Assembly (NCBI RefSeq): GCF_004193775.1
Contig: NC_041006.1
Coordinates: forward strand, 20,024,817 to 20,088,816
DNA length: 64,000 nt
Reading direction: 5' to 3'
Source: Glycine soja
Lineage: Eukaryota > Streptophyta > Magnoliopsida > Fabales > Fabaceae
In this document: positions 46,841 to 59,400 of the stretch, one piece after another
Numbering within the stretch: position 1 is the first letter of the stretch
How the letters are laid out: every line of letters starts with the position of its first letter
Notes under the pieces: generated by a model
The model's input: the letters and a program-made list of their open reading frames with translations, nothing else
What the model was told of the DNA's origin: nothing
Database searches by the model: none
Position numbers and translations under genes: made by a program

Positions 46841-47406
46841 AATAAATAAATAAAAATGAAGGAGAAAAAAAGATAGTGGCAGAGAGGGAAGGGAAGAGTC
46901 AAAACAGTTGGAAGCCGGGACCAGACACGAGGAGCAGAAGAGAAAGGAAGAAAAAAGAATCCATCAAATGAAAAACAAAGAACGAAGAGTCATAACAAAT
47001 AAATAAAAAATAGAGAAAATAGATGCAGAGTGTGTGTGTGAGAGAGTGTGCATCTCCATGGCCATAGAAGATAACATAGAGAACTAGGAGTAGTGAAGGA
47101 GAAGAAAAGTGACACCGATAGTGCTGCTGTTGTTTGTTGTTGGTGGTGTTGCTTAGTGGTTTCTGCTCCGCTACTCTTCATCAAACGACGCTTTTTTTTT
47201 TTTTTGTTTGTTTGTTTGTTTCTTTCTTCTTCGTTTTCTCTCAACAACCACCACTTCCTCTCTCTCTTGCTGTTTAATCCACCTTCCTTCTCTCTACCTC
47301 TCTCTCTTCTCTTGTTGCTGTTTGCTGCTGCAACGTTTTCCTTCATTCTAATCCTAACCGTTCAGTCAGACACACATATTCACACACTTTTTTTTGGCGC
47401 TTTCCG
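46841..47406 (+). promoter_or_regulatory. Probable promoter-proximal region and 5' UTR of the kinesin gene
   Basis: Base composition changes from AT-rich to purine-rich (46860-46980), then pyrimidine-rich (47175-47330), with a TG/AG run at 47030-47048, as is common in plant leaders. No convincing TATA box was found. The start codon lies at 47407. Confidence 0.45.
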
Positions 47407-50400
47407 ATGGAAGCATCGGAGATTTGTTCCGTCAAAGTCGCTCTTCATATTCGTCCTCTCATTGCCGATGAACGACAACAAGGTTGCATTGAATGTGTTT
47501 CCGTTACGCCTTCGAAGCCTCAGGTACTCTCTTCTTCTTCTTTCACCTCATCTTTTTTTTTTTCTTTTCTAATTTTAATTCCAGCTTTATGTTTTTTTTT
47601 ACGATAATAGTGATAATAAATGTAATAATTATTATTATTAGCTTTGTCGTTTAGCGAATAATTCATTAATTTATGGCGTCTTCTTTTTTTGGGCACCGGG
47701 GTTAGCTTAATTATCATTTAGAAGATTCTTTCTTTCTTTTTATGTGAATATAAAAAATTATTTATGGCTGCATTTATGAATTATGATTTCCTTTTTGTTT
47801 ACTTACGATGGAAACTTCAAATTTGATTCAATCCCCTTGTAGAAAAAATAATAATTAAAAAGTAAAATTGGAAGTCAGCTTCAGAGGTTTCTCGCACTTG
47901 CAGTTTTGGGTTGTTTGATTTGATAAAATTGTTGTTCGAAAGTATAACTGGGTTTTATTTTTATACGTTATTACTATTATTATTTATTATCATCATTATT
48001 AGTCATGGCTCATGTTACTATAAGTGAGGCATTTTCCTCTTTCATGCCATGAGTACCCTCGTCCTATTTTGGATTGGTTTCTCGTTCCTTTTCTTTGTCT
48101 TACTCGCACTGAATTTGATCCATGGGAATAAAAATTTGCCATTGCAGATCATTTCAGTTCTGGAAATTTATATCATGTTGTTTTAGAATTTTTAGTCAAG
48201 GACCCGAATTATGGTATTTCTCCTATTTTATTAAAGCTGAGATCAGGGAGATAAAATGATTATTGCTATAGGTCTACAGTCTTAAAACAATGAAACTTGT
48301 TCTCTTGTTTGGATCATGGACTTAAATTCCATAGAAACGTACTCTTTTGGATGGAGTTACTGTATTAAGTGAATTGAGGCAAGCTTTAAATTACGTGCAT
48401 TCTATGGTGAAACCGTGAAATTCACTTTCTTTGAAGATTTTGACTATGAATTCATATTTTCTGTATTATTTCACTGTTATAAGTGGAAAAAGTACGAGTG
48501 AGCAGTGACCCTGTCACCCGGATAATCTGCACATTTCTTGTGCTCTTGGCTCCTGATAATCCTATTGTGGTATTTCAATCACCAGGTTCAAATTGGGTCG
48601 CATGCCTTTACATTTGATTATGTTTATGGTAATGGTGGATCTCCTTCAGTTGACATGTTTGAGGAATGCGTTGCTCCATTGGTTGAAGGCTTATTCCAAG
48701 GATACAACGCTACAGTACTTGCCTATGGTCAGGTTAGGTCCATCTTTCATGTCATGTACTCCTAAAGTTGAGAAAGATCATTCTGCTCATCTTTTGTATT
48801 TGACATACATATTGGTCACAGACAGGATCTGGGAAAACATATACCATGGGAACTGGCTATAATGACAATTGTCGGAGCGGATTAATTCCTCAGGTTATGA
48901 ATGCCTTTTTCAACAAGATTGAAACACTAAAGCATCAAACGGAATTTCAGTTGCGAGTCTCCTTCGTTGAGGTATATCCACTATGCTATGCTGGTTTGAG
49001 TATGCAGAATCTACATATGTTCAAAGATTAGGTTTATTTTTTAAATTTGAGCCTTTATATGGTAGGTTCAAATAACTAGTCAAATTATGGATGTTTCATG
49101 TGAAATGTTTTTCCACACAGCAGTTTATTTTGCAACATAGCTACGAGCCTCCAATTAGCTGGCTTCATAAAAAATGGAAATGTTTCCATGAATTCTTATT
49201 CTTGTCAAGGACTTAATAGTGCATTTGATTTTGAAGATTTTGAAGGAAGAAGTGAGGGACTTGTTGGATATGGTATCCATGGGCAAACCAGAAACCTCTA
49301 ACTCTAATGGCCATTCTGGAAAAGTAACTGTTCCTGGGAAGTCACCAATTCAAATTCGTGAAACATCAAATGGAGTAATAACACTGTCAGGAATAACTGA
49401 AGTTCCTGTAAGTACATTACATGATATGTCTTCTTACTTGGAACAGGGTTCTTTAAGCAGGGCAACAGGAAGTACAAATATGAACAACCAGTCCAGGTAA
49501 ATGAGTTCTCAGTCTTCCTTGTTCACCTAAATAAATGATACTTGATGCTGCCAATTTGTGTTTGGATACTTTGGAAAATTGAAGCTGTTTCTTTACACTG
49601 TGGACAGTGGCATAGTGCCTTGCGATATTTTAATGTTCGATGTGAATTTTAACATTCTTTCATTGTAAACTTTTTCATGCCAACACCACTGGCAGGTACT
49701 ACCTTTGGTCCTTTTTATAGGAACCTTTTGGCAAGTTTGCCTTAGTCCTTTTTATAACATCCCCTGCAAAAGTCTACTGCATAATTTTTTTAAAATGCCC
49801 TTAATTACTTAACAGTTTTTCTTGTCAATAATAACAATACATGTGGTAAATTTATTTCTTAAACTCTCTCTCACATGATGATAATGGAAGATCACTAGCT
49901 AGAACATAAGTGGAGATAAATTGATTAATTTGGAAGAGAAAGATTAAGAGAATGAGGCCCCATTAATTTAAGGATAATTCTGACAAATACCAATAACTAA
50001 ATCCCTTAATTCTTGTGAAGTGGTTAAAGGGGTTCTATATATATGGCCAGAGGTGACAGTGGATAAGCAATAAGCAATTCCTGTAATTTGAGTAATTTCA
50101 AATTCTAAATTGTGCTGATAGTATTAGGAAGGTGAGTTCTGAATGAAAAATCATCCTTTTGTATTGTAAAATCAGATGATGTTCTCTAAGTGGAATTATC
50201 TCAATTTTTTTTTTTGGACAGCAAAAGTATATTTTATAGATAAAAGTACCAGAGGTACTAAAGATACAATATAGTTATAGTTTTAGATAGACTAATAGCT
50301 ATAAAGAATCAGGCTGTATATCAGTCTAATCAGTCCAGAATTCTCGACATCCAATACAACACCTTGCCCCACAGGTTTTTGTTTCCTAATTACAAAAGCC

Positions 50401-53400
50401 ATCTATTAGGTTGCTAGATCACTGATTATAGTGCATAGAAAAATTTTTCTCCATAGCTCTAAGCCATGTCCAGTGCAAAAACACAGCATCCTCCAGCAGC
50501 TTGATTCCATTGAATTGTGCATTCTGGAAAATGACCTCATTCCTATGCTTCCATATAGACCAATTTAAGGCTATCCACCAAGTCTTCCATCTGTTATACC
50601 TCTGCGATCCTGGCTTCCCATGTACATGCTGCAGAAAGTGTTGTCTTGTGTTAATTGGAGACACCCCCAAGGATCTCACCCAAGTTTGAGATTCCCACCA
50701 TAGAGGTAGTATTTTATTGCATTCAAAAAATATGTGGGATGCATCCTCCTCCCTAATTCTGCAAAATGAACAGAGGGTATCTTCCAGCACCACTTGTCTT
50801 CTATGCAGGTTCGACTTAGTCGGTAGTCGATCTCTAATTAGCCTCCAAGCAAAGATTGATGCCTTTGCAGGAATCTTTAGCTTCCATAATCTTGAAGTGC
50901 TCCATCCTGATCTTCACCCTCTAAATGACCCTGCAGCAATTTATAGACACTCCTTGTCGAATAAATTCCATTAGGCTCATGTTTCCATACCCAGCTATCA
51001 GGTACTTGTTGTTGAATAGCTGTGAGAGCTCCCTCATAAATTCGTATGTAGAGTCAGCTTCATTATCAAATAATTGCCTTCTCCAGGTCAGATTCCATTC
51101 CCAGGATGTATCAGAAAAACTTCCCACTTGCTGGATAAGGTTGTGTTACTGTCTAGATATCTAATATAGCCTTGGAAATTTCTGCATTAATGCTACTCCT
51201 TCACCATTCCAGCAATCTTCCCAAAATTTGATTTTATCACCCGACCCCACATTCCATGATAATCCAGATTGCATCACATTATTCAGCTGCTGCTCCTGTG
51301 TGACCACCATTAGATCCTGCCACCACAATGACTCATTAGTGCCTCTTTTACCTTCAGTCAATGCTCTCCACCCGCCATACTTAGACTCCAATATTCTTAC
51401 CCACAACTCTTTTTCTTGGTGAATCATATCCCACTTCCACTTTCCGAGTAATGCTTTGTTGAAGTTACGGACATCTTTTATCCCCAAACCCCCTTTTTCT
51501 TTTGGGAGGCAAACTGATTCCCATTTCACCCATGCAATCTTCCTTTGATCCAAACCTCCACCCCATAAAAACCTGCGCTGAATTGTGATTAGTTTTTCTG
51601 CTACTTTGCTAGGCAACCTGAAAAAAGAAAGAAAATAAATTGGGATAGATGATAGTGTGGATTGTATGAGTGTCACTCTCCCCCCAAAGGATAGGTATCT
51701 TTGCTTCCATCTAGACAATTTTCTCTCACACTTCCTAATCATCGGATCCCACAGCTCACAATGCCTTGGGTTTGCCCCAATAGGTATACCCAAATAAGTG
51801 AAAGGCATGGCCAAAATTCTGCAATTCAGATATTCTGCTGCCTCTTTAGTCCGCAGGTCTGATTTTCCAAAGGCCATAAGGCTGTTTTTCGCAAAATTTA
51901 TTTTGAGACCAGAAGCTAATTCGAATCCCCGCAGAATTGCCTTAATTGCCTTTATGTTTTGAATGGTGGCCTCCCCGAAAAATATAGTATCATCTGCATA
52001 TTGCAGAAAGCTAACTGGAATATTGTTTTTTCCCACAGCAAATGCGGTGTAGATGTTCTTATTGATTGCTTCCCTCATGAGACCCGCTAAGGCTTCCGCT
52101 ACAATGTTAAACAACAAAGGTGCTAACGGGTCGTCTTGTCTAAGTCCTCTTTGCGGAGAGAATTGGGGAGTAGGGCTGCCATTAACCAAAATAGATATGG
52201 AGGCAGATTTAACACAGCCCTGGATCCACTTGATCCATTTATTGCAGAAACCCATCCTGCGCATCATGTATGTTAGAAAATTCCACGAAACAGAATCATA
52301 AGCCCTTTCAAAGTCTGCTTTAAATACTAAACACAATTTCTTTCTTCTTTTTGCTTCCTCCACTACTTCATTGGCAGTAATTGCACTGTGTAGTAGCTGC
52401 CTTCCAGCTACAAAAGCAGATTGTCTTTCATCTATAATGTTTGGCATGATTCTCTTCAACCTATTTGCTAAGAGTTTGGCCACGATCTTATAGACGCAAC
52501 CTATTAATGAAATAGGTCTGAATTCACTCAGATTTTGAGGGTCCTGCACTTTAGGAAGTAAAGCAATGAAGGATGCATTTCCTCCTTTTGGGAAGATCCC
52601 ATTTGCGTGGAATTCATAGAGAAATCTGATGATGTCTGGTTTGAGAAGGTGCCAAAATTGCTTGATGAACTTGAAGTTCAGTCCATCCGGGCCCGGACTT
52701 TTGTCATTACCACACTCCCAAACTGCCCTCTTAATTTCATCCTCTGAAAAACATCCTACAAGCATCTGATTTTGCTGCTGGTCAATACTCTTGAAGCTAA
52801 CACCATTCAGTTTAGGTCTAGTCAGTTCGGGCTCTTGATATCGCCGTTGGATAAATCTGAATATTTCTTCTTTCACTGTGGCAGGTTCATCAACCCATGC
52901 ACCTTCAATATGCACTCCATTTACTGCATTGGATCTCCTATTTGAGTTAAGCAGTAGGTGAAAATACCGGGAATTACAGTCACCTTCCTTTACCCACTTC
53001 GATCTTGCTTTCTGCCTCATAATTGACTCATGGTATTGAGCAGCTAACCACAGGTCCTGCTGTAACGTTTTCCTTTTCATACATTCATCAGGGGATAGCT
53101 GCCTATCAGCTGACTCGATTTCCAGCTTGTTTATTTCCTCCTCTAAGTCCTGGACCTTCTTAAAGGTTCCTCCAAAATGCTCCTTGTGCCACAGCTTCAG
53201 CTTCTCTTTAAGATGTTTAATTTTTTCTGAGAACAAATCCTCCCCAGTGGAATTATCTCAATGGTAGAGAAAAATAACAAAAAACCTTCCTCATAAAAGT
53301 TACTATTATTTTCTTTTGTATATTTTATAGATTATCAATAATTTGGTTTGGACTGATTTTTCTTGAATATAGCTTCTACTGTTTTTTTTTTTTTTGTCTT

Positions 53401-56400
53401 TTCCCTAATAGGAGTAAGTTTTAACTTTGTATTGTAATTTCCATTGGATTCTAAACCTTCGCAACAGATTTGAGTGATGGAAAAGTGTTTTTTATATGGT
53501 TACCATTATATTTAATCTTTTTAATCTAATAACTTGTGGTTCCTTTTTTGCTTGTATTAGTCGATCACATGCCATTTTCACAATCACACTACAACAGATG
53601 CGCAAACTCCATTCTGGTTCTCCCATCAATGACTCTTCAGACGAGGATATGGGTGAAGAATACCTTTCAGCAAAGCTCCATTTGGTAGATCTAGCTGGAT
53701 CTGAACGAGCTAAAAGAACAGGTTCTGATGGTGTTCGTTTGAAAGAAGGTTGGTAATGCATGATTAACTTGAATATAATGATAATGACATGTATACTTTT
53801 GTTTCAAAATACCATGTCAGAAATACTGTTTAAATAATTGAAACTGATAATGACAAAGATTTAATGACTTTGTTTTATAATAGGTATACACATCAATAAA
53901 GGTCTTCTTGCTCTTGGTAATGTCATAAGTGCACTGGGGGATGAAAAAAAGAGGAAGGAGGGTGTGCATGTTCCCTATCGGGATAGCAAACTCACTCGAC
54001 TCTTACAGGTCAGAATAACATTTTGTTGTTTGACATACTAGTTATATATATAAACACAGACTATCAATGTATGGTTCAAACATCAAGATTTGGTCCTTTC
54101 ACAATAAACTACTCCTCTCAGGTGATATGTATATATATCATTGATTCATCATATTGTTGCTATTGGGATAGATTTTAGATTTGTCTATACTTGTTCATTG
54201 TCTCATGTTTTTACCATTATGAAATCAGATATACCATAGCTTTCCTTTTGGCAGTATTATGCAATGTCTAAAAATTCCTTGTAATGGATTACGTATCTTA
54301 ACATATATTCTTTATATATTTCAAAGTTTCAAAAAGCTTTAAGGATTCTATCTCCTGTATAAATATTTCTGGACTCCAACTTATTTGTGGCTTTAAAGCT
54401 TTTGAAGGAACTAACTACTGAATAAAAAATTCAAATCAAAGTATTCCGTATTGAATAATTGAATTTCGGTGTTACAAAATAATAGCTACTGCTTATCTGT
54501 ATCTACTATATGGGGTCTGTTAGCTTGATATTTTCTTGAGTTTACCCTTTCCATTCAAGGAAGAATTCTTAGTTTATTAATGTCTGTCTTTAAGAATCTT
54601 TTGATCCCAAGCCACTGGTCCTTGTTGCAGGATTCACTTGGTGGAAACAGCAAAACTGTCATGATAGGTAATACTGCTGAGCATTGATTCATGTCTCAAA
54701 AAATTTGTTTTTAAGCATGTTCCTCTTTTCCTCATGTTCAATCCACTTAAAATGTTAAATATTCCTTTCATTGAGTTCATTTTGTTTTAGTTGAAGCCAG
54801 CTTATTGCAGGGGATAATTTTATCTTGTTAATGTATGAGCCAGTTAACTAATTTCACCTTCTTGTTGGGTATCTTCTGATTATATACCACAAAATTAGAT
54901 GGGTAGTATTTTCATCTTTCTTATTATAAGAAAACTTAACTATGCTCTGTTTTACATTCCATTTATGCTAATCTCTTTTTATCATAATAAGAACACAGTA
55001 AGGTAACAATTAGATTGGTCAAGCGGAAAAAGATACTCTATGAGCACATCTGATTTATTTACGGACTTTTTGAATGTTGATTGAGAAACAATTCATCAAA
55101 GCATTGGGGAGGCCCATTAAATAAAAGATGAAATTGGACCACATACACATAATTCAACATGCAGTTTGGCAGAAAAGATTCTGATGTCAGGCATTTCTGC
55201 CAATTTCATTGCTATTCAGATAAATGCATTTGCTGACTTTGTACTCTACAAGATGAAATTAAAAGATTCTTTTTCTTCTTTTAGACATTTATTGGATACT
55301 GTATTGTCTATATCTAATATAGATAATGAATTATTTTTAACCTAATCAAAGTAAATTTTTTACATGCTTTTCAATCACAAAATGGTTACCCTTTCCTCAG
55401 CTTGCATTAGTCCTGCTGATATCAATGCTGAGGAAACTCTCAATACTCTCAAGTATGCAAACCGTGCTCGCAATATTCAAAATAAGCCTGTGGTAAGTTT
55501 CCACAATTCTTTGTTACTTAAGTTATTGTCCTGTTCTTTGCCTTAGGAAGATGAGGAAATTCATTCTGGTCTAGTTTCATATGTTATAATCTATATTGTT
55601 AATTTTACAGGTTAATCAAGATTTCATCTCCAATGAGATGCAGCAATTGCGCCAGCAGTTGAAGTACTTGCAGGCTGAACTTTGTTTTCAGGGAGGAGTT
55701 CCTGCTGATGAAGTGCGGGTATTTATCATAACTGAAACTTGCATGTTAAATTGGCATGAGTTTATTTGAGTTTCGTGCACAGCATGCTGCTTTTCTTGTA
55801 CAGGTTCTCAAGGAAAGGATTGCTTGGCTTGAGTCTACTAATGAGGACCTCTACAGAGAACTTCACGAATATCGCAGTAGATGTGCTTTTGTAGGGAGAT
55901 GTGAAATTGATGAACCTGTATGTGAATAAGAAAATCTTTAGAACTTAAATGCTTGTCTGTTACTTTTTCTTATGTAGATTAAATATCATTGACATAATTT
56001 TTTTTCTTTTCTCAGGATGGACACATTTATCTCATGAAAACCGATGGGCTTGAGAGGCGGTTTCAGAGCTTAGATTCATCTGATCATTCCCTGGTTGGAA
56101 GTCTATCAGGTCGACATTTATTAAGTTGTATTTTGAGTCATAAGAACCTAGTTGATTTTAAGGATTTCAATATATAGGAATTTGAAACCCAGCAGAGGGG
56201 GAGAGGAAATAGATAACTCAGCCCCCTGCCTCCATTTTTCTGTAAAATTATATGAGCTTTTATTCCTAGTTCCCACTTCGAGTACATAGGGATTTACACC
56301 TTTATGGAAGGTGTGCATCGTCTTGCAATGACAGTGGAGTCTAGAGATGAATGATATTGGATTAAGCAATGGTTTAATACTTGGTCATTAGATTATGTGT

Positions 56401-59400
56401 TTGAGATATTGAGTTGTTCCCCACTATGTTAGTTTGGAATTTGGATTTGTTGAGTGAAGCTCTTATACTTTTGGTTCAGTCTTCAACATTTGGACACTAT
56501 CTCCTTCTCTTTCCCCATGTTTCAGGTGAGGATTCTAGGGAAACTGATGAAGCAGCAAAAGAGTTGGAGCATGTACTATTTCAAAATACCATGGATAAAG
56601 AGATGAATGAGTTGAATAAGCACTTGGAGCAGAAAGAGGTTTTATTTTTACTATTTGTTGATTTGTTTCTAAATTGTATATATAATGAGTGATTGTAAAT
56701 GTCTCCTTAGAAAGTTATGTTTTAATCTAATCTAATTATGCATATTTCGGAGTTCATTTTATGCAATAGACATCAAATTTGATAAGATGCGAACTTATGA
56801 ATCTCTGTATTGTATTAATATATCTCAGAAGCAATCTTAGTGGCTTCTATCTTGCTATTGAGAAGTCAGTACAAACAATTCAAAAGTACTAGCAAAGTCA
56901 GTTCCTTTCAAAAAGCAGCATGGATATGAATGAGTTAAATAAGTGCTTGGAGCAGAAAGAGGTTTCATTTTATAATATGTTAATTTGTTTTTAAATCCTA
57001 TATATAAAATTGTAAATGTTTCCTAAGAAAGTTATTTTTTTAATCTAATTATGCACATTTCGGAGTTCCTTTTATGTGAAAGACATCAAATTTGATTATG
57101 TATTGTATTAATATATCTCAGAAGCAATCTTAGTGGCGTCTATCTAGCTATGGGAAGTCAGTACAAAAAATTCAAAGTATTAGCAAAGCCAGTACCTTTA
57201 AAAAAAAAACCAGGAAGGGTACTGGAATGTTCTAGTTGTTTAATTAATTGATCCATATGCTATCGCTAAGACCAACAGAGCCACAGAATATATCTGTACA
57301 TGCAGTGTTGAACTTTATGGTGTTTCTCATGTGGGTGAAGATTAGGCTTTTTGCTATATCATTCTCTATTATGATCACAGATTCACAGCAGAGAGATGAA
57401 ATTTCAACTGAGTATCTGATTCTATCGCCCCTTTTTTTCTTGCAGTCTGAGATGAAGCTCATTGCAGTTGATACTGAAACACTCAAACAGCACTTCGGGA
57501 AGAAAATTTTGGAACTTGAGGAGGAGAAAAGAAAAGTGCAGGTTGAACTGGACTTGTTTAATTTTAAATATCTATCAAGTGCCACGCAAGAAATCTCTAC
57601 TTTTCATGGTGATGGATTTTGGACTTGTAATGACAGGAAGAGAGGGACCGTTTATTTCATGAGGTAGAGAATCTTGCTGCTAATTCAGATGGACTAGCAC
57701 ACAAAACTCAAGATGTTCGTGGCCAAAAATTGAAAGCATTGGAAGCACAGGTGATTTTTTTACATGCACTAATGTCATTCTCGAGTCAAAAGGTTGTCAT
57801 TCTTGACCAATAATTTTTTTCATTTGTTTTTTCGAATAATGAAACATCAGATTTTAGACCTCAAGAAGAAACAAGAAAGCCATGTGCAACTATTAAAGCA
57901 AAAGGAGAAGAGTGAAGAAGCTGCAAAAAGACTGCAGACTGAGATACAATATATCAAGTCTCAGAAGGCCAGTTTCCATTTGTTGAGCTGATTAATTATA
58001 AGATTTTCTTTTCCATATCTGACAGTTGTATTTATGTACATTGCAGGTTCAGTTGCAGCATAAAATGAAGCAAGAAGCAGAACAATTTCGACAATGGAAG
58101 GCTTCTCGTGAGAAAGAGCTACTCCAGGTGGTTTGCTTAATTTTATAAAGATGTCAATTGTCATCATAATAGTTTAAAAAATGCACAAGAATTTCATTGT
58201 GCCTTACTGTGATTAACTTGAGGCCATTTTCTACACTGAATGCATGATTGTGCGCACCTTTTAATGTATGTGTTTTGTCTCAAAACATATGGCATGCCAG
58301 ATTTTTTTATGAAAACTGGATCAGAATTACAGAAATAAAACTGCCTAACTTGCAGAACTTTGAGGGCCTGCACCTCCCAATGCCCAAAGGGCCCACCCAA
58401 TTCTCTCACAAATGACAAAACTCGTTTGTCTCTCCCCTTCCTACTTATTTATAGGCAACATGCCTTATTCAGTAACTCACTAGTCACCAATGTAATTAAC
58501 TTATGGGTAACTAACCTGTCATAATAATACTAGGGTTTACCTAACAATTTTAGTTGAATGTTGTAATCTTTATGTGCTTCTGACCCCATCAACTTATGGA
58601 ATCCGTGATTGCATATTGCATTAAATGACTACTTTAAATATAAAACCATTTGACTTTTCATCTAACAGTTTTTAAATTTTGTGATAGCTGTTCATGACAT
58701 GCTATGACCAAGTGGTCAAGAGTTTGATTCTTGACGTCCCCATTCTTTTAAATAAAAGTTGAATTTATGCACAATAGAAGGTGCATCTATGCTTTTTTTT
58801 TTTTTTTTCGGCAAATATGTTAGTTGTTAGTTTCTTAGTATTTTGTTAGTGGGAGGTATTCAAACCCACAACCTCTTCCTCCCCCTTCTCCCTTCAATCA
58901 CCAAGTCAACCTTATGACTCCAAGGTGCATTTATGTTACCCATACTTCACTCCCAAAGGGTGGTTATGTGAGGGGACATGGTAATTGTAAACCATTTGTA
59001 AGCCTTCACCGAACGACTTATGCTTTTGGGAAACTTGGTCTTCGACAACTACATTTTTATTTGAGATAAAGTGACAAAAAAATAACTATATGTTAGTTAT
59101 TGAAATTCTTCATTTAGGAAACGGTGTCTTTGTTTGTTGTGCTTTCTACTTGATAGATTTGCATTGGATTTGTCCCCTAAAAATTAATCATGCTGTAGTT
59201 GTGGTTAAAACATGGACTAATATGTGTGGTTGTGCCATATTACTGTAATTTTAATCTTGATTTTTTATTTTTTGCAGTTGAAAAAGGAGGGAAGAAAAAA
59301 TGAGTATGAAAGGCATAAGCTTGAGGCTCTAAACCAGCGTCAGAAAATGGTAAGTTAAAGATATAAAATTAGATGGGAAATTGGCGCGTGATTGTTATGG

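Noticed and set aside
46990..47717. Frames on both strands around the kinesin start (46990-47346 minus, 47093-47572 plus, 47520-47717 minus)
   Set aside because: They arise from pyrimidine-rich leader and intron sequence. Only the frame from 47407 has kinesin motor homology.
53492..53761. Minus-strand 89-codon frame
   Set aside because: Antisense shadow of kinesin exon 5, which carries the SRSH and DLAGSE motifs on the plus strand.
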